A DNA stretch of 64,000 bases from Primorskyibacter flagellatus. Its GTDB lineage: Bacteria > Pseudomonadota > Alphaproteobacteria > Rhodobacterales > Rhodobacteraceae. Below the pieces are notes generated by a model. It saw only the letters and a program-made list of their open reading frames with translations. It was not told the origin of the DNA and searched no databases. This document shows, piece after piece, positions 16,888 through 24,558 of the stretch; position 1 is the stretch's first letter, and each line of letters starts with the position of its first letter. The stretch covers positions 434,001-498,000 of the forward strand of contig NZ_FWYD01000001.1 of assembly GCF_900176485.1 (NCBI RefSeq), read 5' to 3'. The translations under genes and the position numbers were made by a program.

Positions 16888-18747
16888 ATGGCCTTCTTCT
16901 TCGCCCAGTTCCTGACCGGGCTTGCCAATGCCGCAGCACTTTTTCTCGTCGCCTCCGGCCTGTCGCTGATCTTCGGTGTCACGCGGATCGTGAATTTCGC
17001 GCATGGGTCATTCTACATGCTAGGTGCCTTTGTGGGCGTTACTCTCATGGAGGTTTTGCCGGGTGCCGTTGGCTTCTGGGGCGCAATCATTTTGACCGGC
17101 CTTGCGGTTGGCGCAATCGGTGCCTTTGTGGAAATGGTCGTTTTGCGGCCCATCTACCGCGCACCGGAGCTGTTCCAGCTTGTCGCCACTTTCGGCGTGA
17201 TCCTCGTCATTCAGGACCTCGCCCTGATGATCTGGGGTGCCGAGGACCGGCTTGGCCCGCGCGCCCCCGGCCTGCGCGGCGTCTGGCGCATCTTCGGAGA
17301 GCCGGTGCCGAAATACGACATCATCCTGATCGCCATCACGCCCTTCATCCTGTTCGCCTTGTGGTATCTCATCACCCGCACGCGTGTCGGCGTGTTGGTC
17401 CGTGCGGCCACGCAGGACCGAGAGATGGTGGGCGCTCTGGGTGTGAATCAGGCGTGGCTTTTCACCGGGGTCTTCGCGCTTGGGTCTGCCCTTGCCGGCT
17501 GGGGCGGCGCATTGCAACTGCCCAAGGGTGGCGCGGATCTGCTGATGGATTTCAACATCATCGGGGCGGTCTTCGTGGTGGTGGTGATCGGCGGCATGGG
17601 GTCGCTGCCCGGCGCATTCATTGCCGCTGTCCTGATCTCTGTCCTCAGCGTCTTCGGCGTGACCTACCTGCCGCAATCGACGCTGGTGCTGATGTTCGTG
17701 GTCATGGCCATCGTGCTGATCGTGCGGCCCTACGGCCTGTTGGGGCGCGAGGAAGTCGCGGGCGAGCACGGGCAAGCGGGCGCGCCCGAAACACCGATCC
17801 GTCCCTATGGCCGTGTCGGCAAGATGCTGGTGGCGGGCTTGCTGGCCCTATTGGCCACCCTGCCCTTGTTTGCCGAACAATTCGTGCTGACACTGACCGT
17901 CGACATGATCGTCTTCGCGCTGTTCGCCGCGTCGCTGCACTTCATCCTTGGCACCGGCGGGCTGGTCAGCTTTGGCCATGCCGCGTTCTTCGGTGGCGGC
18001 GCTTATGCGGCGGCGCTGCTGGTGTTTCACACCGACACGCGCATGGAACTGGCTTTTCTGTTCGCGCCCTTCGCCGCCGGCCTTCTGGCGCTTGGCATCG
18101 GCTGGTTCTGCATCCGTCTGACGGGCGTCTATTTCGCCATGCTGACACTGGCATTCTCGCAGCTGGTCTGGTCGCTGGCCTTCCAGTGGCGTGATGTGAC
18201 GCGCGGCGATGACGGGTTGGTCAATATCTGGCCCGCCGACTGGCTGAACAGCCCTTCGGCCTATTATTACTTCACCCTCGCACTTGGTGTCGGCGGCATC
18301 CTGTTCCTGCGTCACGTCATCCACGCGCCGTTCGGCTATGCCCTGCGCGCAGGGCGTGACAGCCCAAGACAGGCCGAGGCGACGGGCATCGACGTCAAGC
18401 GCATCCAATACGCGGCGTTTGCCTTGGCAGGCGCGATGGCGGGCCTCGCAGGCGGCATCTTCGTGTTCTCAAAAGGCTCTGTCTTTCCGACCGAACTGGA
18501 GATCGGTGCCAGTTTCGACGCGCTGATCGTGGTCTTCCTTGGCGGCGTAAAGACGCTGGCCGGCGGGGTTGTCGGTGCGGGCTTCATGACACTGGTCGAG
18601 GATTGGCTGACCCGGCTGGAATACTGGCGGCTGCTGCTGGGCTTGCTTATCATCGCCGTGGTCATCATCGCCCCCGAAGGCATCGTCGGCTCGCTGCGCA
18701 GCCTGTGTACGCAGATACGCGGCAGCGAAAGCGAGGTGTCGAAATGA
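16888..18747 (+). CDS. Fused LivH-LivM branched-chain-type ABC permease
   Basis: Inner-membrane channel of the importer. One 619-residue protein holds both permease domains that are usually separate. The LivH-like half (about 1-290) has GLSLIFGVTRIVNFAHG near residue 24. The LivM-like half (about 310-600) has GTGGLVSFGHAAFFGGGAYAAA, then GRDSPRQAEATGID, the usual cytoplasmic coupling loop, near 490. Each half shows several hydrophobic segments. The linker around residue 290-305 is hydrophilic (REEVAGEHGQAG). The stop overlaps the ATG of the ATPase gene (ATGA). The fusion fixes a 1:1 ratio of the two permeases. AGAGGA precedes the start. Confidence 0.9.
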   Translation: MAFFFAQFLTGLANAAALFLVASGLSLIFGVTRIVNFAHGSFYMLGAFVGVTLMEVLPGAVGFWGAIILTGLAVGAIGAFVEMVVLRPIYRAPELFQLVATFGVILVIQDLALMIWGAEDRLGPRAPGLRGVWRIFGEPVPKYDIILIAITPFILFALWYLITRTRVGVLVRAATQDREMVGALGVNQAWLFTGVFALGSALAGWGGALQLPKGGADLLMDFNIIGAVFVVVVIGGMGSLPGAFIAAVLISVLSVFGVTYLPQSTLVLMFVVMAIVLIVRPYGLLGREEVAGEHGQAGAPETPIRPYGRVGKMLVAGLLALLATLPLFAEQFVLTLTVDMIVFALFAASLHFILGTGGLVSFGHAAFFGGGAYAAALLVFHTDTRMELAFLFAPFAAGLLALGIGWFCIRLTGVYFAMLTLAFSQLVWSLAFQWRDVTRGDDGLVNIWPADWLNSPSAYYYFTLALGVGGILFLRHVIHAPFGYALRAGRDSPRQAEATGIDVKRIQYAAFALAGAMAGLAGGIFVFSKGSVFPTELEIGASFDALIVVFLGGVKTLAGGVVGAGFMTLVEDWLTRLEYWRLLLGLLIIAVVIIAPEGIVGSLRSLCTQIRGSESEVSK

Positions 18748-19514
18748 CCGAGATCCTGCGCGTCGAACACCTCAAGAAAAGCTATGACGGGTTTCTTGCC
18801 GTCAATGACGTGTCCTTTTCCGTGGCCAAGGGCGAGTTGAAGGCGCTGATCGGTCCCAATGGGGCCGGAAAATCCACCTGTTTCAACATGCTGATGGGTC
18901 AGTTGAAACCCACGGCGGGCACTGTCTGGCTGGATGGCAAGAAGATCACCGGCCTGCGCCCGCGCGAGATCTGGCGACGCGGCGTCGGGCGCACCTTCCA
19001 GATCACCGGCACCTATCCGTCGATGACCGTGATCGAGAATGTGCAGATGGCGCTGATGAGCCATCACCGCAAACTATACGCCATCGCGCCGCGCGCCTGG
19101 CGGCTCTACCGCGATGAGGCATTCGAGTTCCTGAAAACCGTGGAGATGGAAGATCAGGCCGACCGTCCCTGCTCTGTTCTGGCCTATGGCGATCTGAAGC
19201 GGCTGGAACTGGCGATCGCGCTATGTCACCGTCCGCGTCTTTTGCTGATGGATGAACCCACGGCGGGCATGGCCTCCAGCGCGCGGATCGCGCTGATGCA
19301 ACTGGTGGCGGATATCGTACGCGATCAGGGCGTGTCTGTCCTGTTCACCGAACATGACATGGATGTGGTCTTTGCCCATTCGCATCACATCATGGTGCTG
19401 AACCGGGGCGAGTTGATCACCGAAGGCAGCGCCGAAGAGGTCCGCAACGACGCCCGCGTGCAAGAGGTTTACCTTGGCGGTGGCACCCTGTTTGCGGAGG
19501 CGCGGAATGCTTAA
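18744..19514 (+). CDS. Liv-type ABC transporter ATP-binding protein (LivG-like)
   Basis: Cytoplasmic ATPase, 256 residues. Walker A GPNGAGKST lies near residue 37, the signature loop reads LAYGDLKRLELA instead of canonical LSGGQ (normal for LivG), and Walker B LLLMDEPTAGM lies near 168. The translation start at 18744 overlaps the permease stop by four bases, and its end overlaps the second ATPase by eight, so the three are one coupled unit. It pairs with the LivF-like protein to power the fused permease. Confidence 0.9.
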   Translation: MTEILRVEHLKKSYDGFLAVNDVSFSVAKGELKALIGPNGAGKSTCFNMLMGQLKPTAGTVWLDGKKITGLRPREIWRRGVGRTFQITGTYPSMTVIENVQMALMSHHRKLYAIAPRAWRLYRDEAFEFLKTVEMEDQADRPCSVLAYGDLKRLELAIALCHRPRLLLMDEPTAGMASSARIALMQLVADIVRDQGVSVLFTEHDMDVVFAHSHHIMVLNRGELITEGSAEEVRNDARVQEVYLGGGTLFAEARNA

Positions 19515-20208
19515 CGTCAACGACATCCACAGCTATTACGGCAAGGCGCATATCCTTGGCGGGCTGAGCTTTGACGTGCCGCGCGGCGAGGTGGTTGCCC
19601 TGCTGGGCCGCAACGGCGCGGGCAAATCCACGACGATGAAATCGGTGATGCAGCTTGTGCGCCCACGTCAGGGGTCGGTCAGCTTTCAGGGGCAGGAGCT
19701 GATCGGGAAACCTGCCTTTCGGGTGGCCAAGGCGGGCTTGGGCTATGTCCCCGAAGACCGCCGCATCTTCACCGACCTCACCGTATTGGAAAACCTCGAA
19801 GTCGGCCGTCAGCCGCCCCGAGACGGTGCCCCGGAATGGACGATGGAACAGCTTTTCGAGATCTTTCCCAATCTTGCCGAGCGTCGCACCAATCGTGGCA
19901 AGCACCTGTCGGGCGGCGAGCAGCAGATGCTGACCATCGGGCGCACGCTGATGGGCAATCCACTGCTGCTGCTGTTGGATGAACCGTCAGAGGGCATCGC
20001 GCCGGTCATCGTCGAGGAAATGGCAGAGACCATTCTGAAGCTGAAATCCGAAGGGCTGACGGTGATGATCTCTGAACAGAACCTGCATTTCGCCCGCGCC
20101 GTGGCGGACCGCGCGATCATCATCGAAGGCGGCGAAAAGAAGTTCGACGGCAGCTTTACCGAGCTTGAAGCCCATCCGGAAATCCGTGATGCCTATCTGT
20201 CGGTCTGA
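19507..20208 (+). CDS. Liv-type ABC transporter ATP-binding protein (LivF-like)
   Basis: Second ATPase of the importer, 233 residues. Walker A GRNGAGKSTTMKS, Q-loop region GLGYVPEDRRIF, signature LSGGEQQML and Walker B LLLLDEPSEGIAP are all present. The start at 19507 (GCGGAGGCGCGGA upstream) was preferred to the earlier in-frame ATG at 19474, which would add an unlike N-terminus. The last transport gene is followed after 27 bases by the MarR regulator. Confidence 0.9.
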   Translation: MLNVNDIHSYYGKAHILGGLSFDVPRGEVVALLGRNGAGKSTTMKSVMQLVRPRQGSVSFQGQELIGKPAFRVAKAGLGYVPEDRRIFTDLTVLENLEVGRQPPRDGAPEWTMEQLFEIFPNLAERRTNRGKHLSGGEQQMLTIGRTLMGNPLLLLLDEPSEGIAPVIVEEMAETILKLKSEGLTVMISEQNLHFARAVADRAIIIEGGEKKFDGSFTELEAHPEIRDAYLSV

Positions 20209-20235
20209 TCCGATCGTAACCGCCGTGAGGGTGGC

Positions 20236-20682
20236 ATGAGTCGGGACAATGTCGATGGGGCCAACGGAGGCCATGGCTATGTGCTGGACGACCAGATCGG
20301 CTTTCTTCTGCGCCGGGCCTATCAGCGCAACTCCACTCTCTTCGCGGCTCTGGTGCCGGGCAAGTTGACGGCGATGCAGTTCGCGGTTCTGTTCAGGCTG
20401 GCCGAGAACGGCCCCGCTTCGCAGAACCTGCTGGGCCGCTCCGTGGCGATGGATGCGGCCACCACAAAAGGTGTCGTCGACCGGCTGATCGTACGGTCGC
20501 TGTTACAGGTCGGCCCCGACCCTGATGACCGCCGCCGCCATCTCGTGTCGCTCACTCCTGCCGGGACGACGTTGATTGACAAGGCTGTCGCCGCTGCGGT
20601 GGAGGTCAGTGAGACCACGCTTGCACCGCTGCGCGAGAAGGAACGCGAAACCCTGCTAAGGCTGCTGCGCAAGATTTCCTGA
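20236..20682 (+). CDS. MarR family transcriptional regulator
   Basis: The product has 148 residues, a typical single winged-helix MarR protein. The DNA-binding part is visible as LTAMQFAVLFRLAENGPASQNLLGRSVAMDAATTKGVVDRL, and the wing as DPDDRRRHLVSLT, ending near residue 113. GAGGGTGG lies upstream of the ATG. It closes the rightward catabolic operon, so it probably senses the substrate or a pathway intermediate and may act at the two palindromes in 10446-10796; that target is inferred from proximity only. Confidence 0.85.
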   Translation: MSRDNVDGANGGHGYVLDDQIGFLLRRAYQRNSTLFAALVPGKLTAMQFAVLFRLAENGPASQNLLGRSVAMDAATTKGVVDRLIVRSLLQVGPDPDDRRRHLVSLTPAGTTLIDKAVAAAVEVSETTLAPLREKERETLLRLLRKIS

Positions 20683-20732
20683 TACCCGCCGCTTGCCCAG
20701 CCGGTCATCCGTTCTGGCCTGTTTGCGAAAAC

Positions 20733-20746
20733 GGTTAGCGCCACCA
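20733..20746 (+). promoter_or_regulatory. LacI-type operator candidate 1 upstream of first gap gene
   Basis: GGTTAGCGCCACCA matches most of the pattern TGTTANCGNTAACA. It lies exactly 30 bases (about three helical turns) before the better site at 20763. Weaker of the two. Confidence 0.4.
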
Positions 20747-20762
20747 TGTGCCCGCTTGTCAC

Positions 20763-20776
20763 GTTTAACGCTAACA
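20763..20776 (+). promoter_or_regulatory. LacI-type operator candidate 2 upstream of first gap gene
   Basis: GTTTAACGCTAACA matches TGTTANCGNTAACA in all but its first two positions. The same type of site precedes the second gap gene. LacI-family carbon regulators of Rhodobacteraceae bind palindromes with a central CG of this kind; the regulator itself is not in the window. Confidence 0.55.
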
Positions 20777-20863
20777 CATTGCCAAAAAACGTTTTTTACC
20801 TTTGCGGTCGCAGTATTGGTGGCTATAGCCGGGGGAACCCGACCGCTGAACAGGAACCGCCCC

Positions 20864-21868
20864 ATGACCGTGACACTTGGCATCAACGGATTTGGCCGTA
20901 TTGGCCGCAGCACCCTTGCCCATATCACAGAGGCCGCGCGCAACGACGTTCAGGTGGTCAAGATCAACGCCACCGGCCCGATCGAGACGAACGCTCACCT
21001 GCTGCGTTATGACAGTGTGCATGGCCGCTTTGGCGGCGAGGTCCACGTCGAGGGAAACACGATGGATCTGGGCCGTGGCCCGATGCAGGTCTATTCGACC
21101 TACGACCCGGCAGAACTGGACTGGTCCGGTTGCGACGTGGTTCTGGAATGCACCGGAAAATTCAACGACGGGCAGAAATCCTCGGTCCATCTGGAACGCG
21201 GCGCCAAGAAAGTCCTCATTTCAGCGCCTGCCAAGAATGTTGACCGCACCGTGGTCTACGGCGTCAACCACCGCGACCTTCTGGCGAACGAGCGCATGGT
21301 CTCCAACGGGTCCTGCACAACCAACTGCCTTGCCCCGCTGGCGAAAGTGCTGCACGAGGCGATTGGCATCGAGCGCGGCATCATGACCACGATCCACAGC
21401 TATACCGGCGATCAGCCGACGCTGGACCGGCGTCACGATGACCTGTACCGCGCCCGCGCTGCCGCTTTGGCGATGATTCCCACCTCCACCGGTGCAGCGA
21501 AAGCACTGGCAGAGGTTCTGCCGGAAATGGAAGGCCGTCTGGATGGCACCGCCCTTCGCGTCCCCACACCGAACGTCTCGGCCGTGGATTTGACCTTTGA
21601 GGCAGGCCGCGATGTCACCGTCGATGACGTGAACGAGGTCATGGCAGAGGCCGCCGCAGGCCGCATGGGCAGCGTGCTGTCCTATGATGCCGCCCCCAAG
21701 GTATCGATAGATTTCAACCACACCACGCATTCGTGCATCTTTGCACCCGACCAGACCAAGGTCGTGGGTGGTCGCTCAGTGCGCGTGCTGGCCTGGTACG
21801 ACAATGAATGGGGTTTCTCGGCACGCATGGCCGACGTGGCCGCCTGCATGGGTCGCCTGCTGCACTGA
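20864..21868 (+). CDS. gap: Glyceraldehyde-3-phosphate dehydrogenase, NADP-type coenzyme pocket
   Basis: Converts glyceraldehyde-3-phosphate to 1,3-bisphosphoglycerate, or the reverse in gluconeogenesis. The product has 334 residues. The Rossmann motif INGFGRIGR is at 7-15 and the catalytic C151 is in SNGSCTTNC. The position after the second beta strand that carries Asp in NAD-specific enzymes is Ala here (I34-N35-A36-T37), as in NADP-using GapB/Gap2 enzymes. Its neighbour at 22276 keeps Asp. CAGGA lies upstream of the ATG. I therefore expect an anabolic, NADP-capable role; this is inference from one diagnostic residue and the known GapA/GapB contrast. Confidence 0.92.
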   Translation: MTVTLGINGFGRIGRSTLAHITEAARNDVQVVKINATGPIETNAHLLRYDSVHGRFGGEVHVEGNTMDLGRGPMQVYSTYDPAELDWSGCDVVLECTGKFNDGQKSSVHLERGAKKVLISAPAKNVDRTVVYGVNHRDLLANERMVSNGSCTTNCLAPLAKVLHEAIGIERGIMTTIHSYTGDQPTLDRRHDDLYRARAAALAMIPTSTGAAKALAEVLPEMEGRLDGTALRVPTPNVSAVDLTFEAGRDVTVDDVNEVMAEAAAGRMGSVLSYDAAPKVSIDFNHTTHSCIFAPDQTKVVGGRSVRVLAWYDNEWGFSARMADVAACMGRLLH

Positions 21869-21894
21869 GTTTTGCGACGACATGCATCATTTTA

Positions 21895-21928
21895 CGCCCG
21901 GTTGGCATCATGTCAGCCGGGCGCTTTT
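21895..21928 (+). terminator. Terminator after first gap gene
   Basis: CGCCCGG at 21895-21901 pairs with CCGGGCG at 21917-21923, extended through TTGGC/GTCAG with wobble pairs, and is followed by CTTTTG. Confidence 0.8.
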
Positions 21929-22036
21929 GTGTTTGCGAACGCCGCAATTTGCGCGTGACAGGGCCGCAGCCATCTGCCATCCCGGTTCTTGGGCAAGCGG
22001 CCCGCACCCGATCCGCAGAGTGACGACAAGGCTGGC

Positions 22037-22180
22037 ATGACCAATACGCTTTCCATCATCCTTGGTATCTTACTGCTTGCTTGCATCGGCGTGGATGTGG
22101 TCCTGAACGACGGCATTGGCCTCGTTTTTCTTGCGAGAAAATTCGCAACCCTGATCGATTGGCTTGCCTTCTGGCGCTAG
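22037..22180 (+). CDS. Small conserved-type membrane protein between the gap genes
   Basis: A 47-residue protein with one hydrophobic segment (about residues 5-22, TLSIILGILLLACIGVDV), then NDGIGLVFLARKFATLIDWLAFWR. AAGG precedes the ATG; an in-frame ATG at 21989 would add a polar 16-residue stretch that looks like non-coding. I recall near-identical small ORFs next to gap in other Rhodobacteraceae, so it is probably real and easily missed. Single-pass inner-membrane topology is likely. Function unknown. Confidence 0.7.
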   Translation: MTNTLSIILGILLLACIGVDVVLNDGIGLVFLARKFATLIDWLAFWR

Positions 22181-22208
22181 GGTAAGGAAACCTGTGGTGA
22201 CAGCCCGG

Positions 22209-22246
22209 TTGACTTTTTTGCTCAGGTGCGGTTGTTACCGCTAACA
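22209..22246 (+). promoter_or_regulatory. Promoter and LacI-type operator of second gap gene
   Basis: TTGACT at 22209-22214 is a -35 candidate. TGTTACCGCTAACA at 22233-22246, a near-perfect dyad matching TGTTANCGNTAACA, covers the expected -10 region. The same class of site is found twice before the first gap gene. Confidence 0.6.
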
Positions 22247-22275
22247 AAGATTACGCCAAATCAAGGAGCGCAGAC

Positions 22276-23280
22276 ATGACAGTCAAAGTTGCTATCAACG
22301 GGTTCGGACGGATCGGACGCAATGTGCTGCGTGCCATCGTAGAATCCGGTCGTACCGATATCGAGGTGATCGCGATCAACGATCTCGGCCCTGTCGAGAC
22401 CAACGCCCATCTGGTGCGTTATGACAGCGTTCATGGCCGGTTCCCCGGCACCGTGACCGTCAATGGCGACACGATTGACGTGGGCCGTGGCCCGATCAAG
22501 GTCACTGCGATGCGCAACCCCGCCGACCTGCCCTGGGGTGACGTGGACATCGTACTGGAATGCACCGGGATTTTCACCTCGAAGGACGCCTGTCAGGCGC
22601 ATCTGGAAAACGGTGCCAGCCGCGTTCTGATTTCTGCCCCCGGCAAGGATGCAGACAAGACCATCGTTTACGGTGTGAACCACGATTCGCTGAGCGCGGC
22701 TGACCTGATCGTGTCGAACGCGTCCTGCACCACCAACTGCCTGTCACCCGTCGCCAAGGTTCTGAACGACGCCATCGGCATCAAGCGCGGCTTCATGACC
22801 ACGGTGCACAGCTATACCGGTGACCAGCCGACACTGGACACGATGCACAAGGATCTGTACCGCGCACGCGCTGCGGCCATGTCGATGATCCCAACCTCGA
22901 CCGGCGCGGCCAAGGCCGTGGGTCTGGTTCTGCCGGAATTGAACGGCAAGCTGGACGGCGTCGCCATCCGTGTTCCCACCCCCAACGTGTCGGTCGTCGA
23001 TCTGACATTCGAAGCGGATCGCGACACGTCAGTCGAGGAGATCAATGAAGCGATCCGCAAGGCGGCCGCGTCTGGTCCTCTCAAGGGCATTCTGGCAGGC
23101 ACGGATGAGCCGCTGGTCAGCTCTGACTTCAACCATGACCCGCACAGCTCTACCTTTGCTTATGATCAGACCAAGGTGATGGACGGCAACATGTGCCGCA
23201 TTCTGACCTGGTATGACAACGAATGGGGTTTTTCCAACCGCATGGCCGACACGGCCGTTGCGATGGGCAAGTTCATCTAA
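22276..23280 (+). CDS. gap: Glyceraldehyde-3-phosphate dehydrogenase, NAD-type
   Basis: The product has 334 residues and is collinear with the upstream paralogue. INGFGRIGR is at 7-15, Asp36 (INDLG) indicates NAD preference, and the catalytic C151 is in [15 protein letters not shown] lies seven bases before the ATG. It has its own promoter/operator and a strong terminator, so it is transcribed independently of the first copy. It is likely the glycolytic, NAD-linked enzyme, with the first copy serving the reverse direction. Alternatively both could be amphibolic. Confidence 0.95.
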   Translation: MTVKVAINGFGRIGRNVLRAIVESGRTDIEVIAINDLGPVETNAHLVRYDSVHGRFPGTVTVNGDTIDVGRGPIKVTAMRNPADLPWGDVDIVLECTGIFTSKDACQAHLENGASRVLISAPGKDADKTIVYGVNHDSLSAADLIVSNASCTTNCLSPVAKVLNDAIGIKRGFMTTVHSYTGDQPTLDTMHKDLYRARAAAMSMIPTSTGAAKAVGLVLPELNGKLDGVAIRVPTPNVSVVDLTFEADRDTSVEEINEAIRKAAASGPLKGILAGTDEPLVSSDFNHDPHSSTFAYDQTKVMDGNMCRILTWYDNEWGFSNRMADTAVAMGKFI

Positions 23281-23303
23281 GCGTCAGCTTTGATAGAATG
23301 AAC

Positions 23304-23340
23304 GAAACGCCTCGGGGTTAAATCCGGGGCGTTTCCTTTT
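23304..23340 (+). terminator. Terminator after second gap gene
   Basis: GAAACGCCTCGG at 23304-23315 pairs with CCGGGGCGTTTC at 23324-23335 (one mismatch), followed by CTTTT. Confidence 0.88.
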
Positions 23341-23496
23341 GCAAGAGGATGCCCGACCTCGGCACGGATGCACAAGATCAGAGATTTCCGAAGCCTAGCG
23401 TGGGTATACGTCAACGACGTCGCTTTGACAGGCGCTGCGCTGTGACGTTATAGAGCATACAGATTTCAATATCTTATTCAGTCAGACGCAAGATAT

Positions 23497-23994
23497 TCAT
23501 CCCTGATCGAACCTGGATATCAGCGCATCGCGCACCGGAGGTGTGACGAACTTGCGTACATCCCCTCCCAATCGCGCAATCTCTTTCACCAGTTTTGAGG
23601 CAATCGCCTGATGCCGCGCGTCTGCCATCAGGAACACCGTCTCGATAGAGCTGTTTAGCGCGCGATTCATACCAACCATCTGATATTCATACTCAAAATC
23701 CGCGACCGCCCGCAAACCGCGGACGATCACCTGCGCGCCGACGTCACTGGCACAGTCGATCAACAGGTTCTCGAAGGGATGAGCGACGATCTCTGTCCCG
23801 GTCTGTTCCGACAAGGACGCGCATTCCGCCTCAATCATCCCTACCCGTTCCTCAAGCGAAAACAGCGGCCCCTTGTCGCGATTGATGGCGACGCCAATCA
23901 CCAGCCTGTCAACCAAGACGGCAGCTCGGCGAATAATGTCGATATGTCCCATCGTGATGGGATCGAAAGTGCCGGGATACAGGCCGATGCGCAT
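23497..23994 (-). CDS. coaD: Phosphopantetheine adenylyltransferase
   Basis: Fourth step of coenzyme A synthesis: 4'-phosphopantetheine plus ATP gives dephospho-CoA. The product has 165 residues, standard length. The nucleotidyltransferase motif YPGTFDPITMGH is at the N-terminus, RGLRAVADFEYEYQM in the middle, and SKLVKEIARLGGDV (the second ATP-binding block) near residue 130. The start at 23994 has GAGAGA upstream; an in-frame start at 24024 would add ten basic residues. It is convergent with gap, 70 bases after the CBS-domain gene, with a perfect 8-bp dyad between. Confidence 0.95.
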   Translation of the reverse strand: MRIGLYPGTFDPITMGHIDIIRRAAVLVDRLVIGVAINRDKGPLFSLEERVGMIEAECASLSEQTGTEIVAHPFENLLIDCASDVGAQVIVRGLRAVADFEYEYQMVGMNRALNSSIETVFLMADARHQAIASKLVKEIARLGGDVRKFVTPPVRDALISRFDQG

Positions 23995-24022
23995 GGGATT
24001 TCTCTCTTTTTTCCTGCCGCGC

Positions 24023-24039
24023 ACGCAATATTATTGCGT
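24023..24039. promoter_or_regulatory. Perfect dyad between CBS-domain gene and coaD
   Basis: ACGCAATA at 24023-24030 and TATTGCGT at 24032-24039 form a perfect inverted repeat with a one-base centre. It has no T-run on either strand, so an operator of coaD is more likely than a terminator. Binding factor unknown. Confidence 0.4.
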
Positions 24040-24064
24040 ACGGGAATGCAAGAAAAAAGCGAAA

Positions 24065-24499
24065 TCAATGCCCCATGATCATGCCTTCAAGCGCGTCTTT
24101 TTCCATCGACAGTTCTTGCAGGCGTGCCTTGACGACGTCGCCGATGGTGACAATTCCGATCAGTTCGTTGTTCTGTGTCACCGGCATATGGCGGAATCGA
24201 CCGTCCGTCATGCGCTGAAGAATGTCATCGGCCTGATCGCCAGATCCGCAGCAGGACGGATTGCGAGTCATCATCTCCCGAGCCTCTTCATCCAGACAGG
24301 ACGCCCCTTTCAGCGCCAGCGTCCGCACGATGTCGCGCTCTGACAAGATACCTTCGACCGCCTTGCCATCGGATGACACGATCACACCGCCGATCCGGCG
24401 CTCTGCAAGCAAATGCGTCACTTCGGAAACCTTGGTTCCGGGCTTGATTGTAACCACACCGGTATCACCTTTGGCTTTAAGGATCTGGTGGACGAGCAT
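24065..24499 (-). CDS. CBS-domain pair protein
   Basis: The product has 144 residues and is made of two CBS motifs (about 8-62 and 75-135), without any other domain. Motif elements are TIKPGTKVSEVTHLLAERRIGGVIV with GILSERDIVRTLA, and a second GRFRHMPVTQNNELIGIVTIGDVV. CBS pairs bind adenosyl ligands and act as energy or redox sensors on partner proteins. GGAGG lies about ten bases upstream of the ATG at 24499; an in-frame start at 24526 is less likely. Stand-alone proteins of this kind are common in alphaproteobacteria; no partner is evident here. Confidence 0.88.
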   Translation of the reverse strand: MLVHQILKAKGDTGVVTIKPGTKVSEVTHLLAERRIGGVIVSSDGKAVEGILSERDIVRTLALKGASCLDEEAREMMTRNPSCCGSGDQADDILQRMTDGRFRHMPVTQNNELIGIVTIGDVVKARLQELSMEKDALEGMIMGH

Positions 24500-24558
24500 G
24501 TGGCGAGCCTCCGCACAAAATTGCAATGGTTTCAGCGTCTACAGAACAGACGTAGCTG

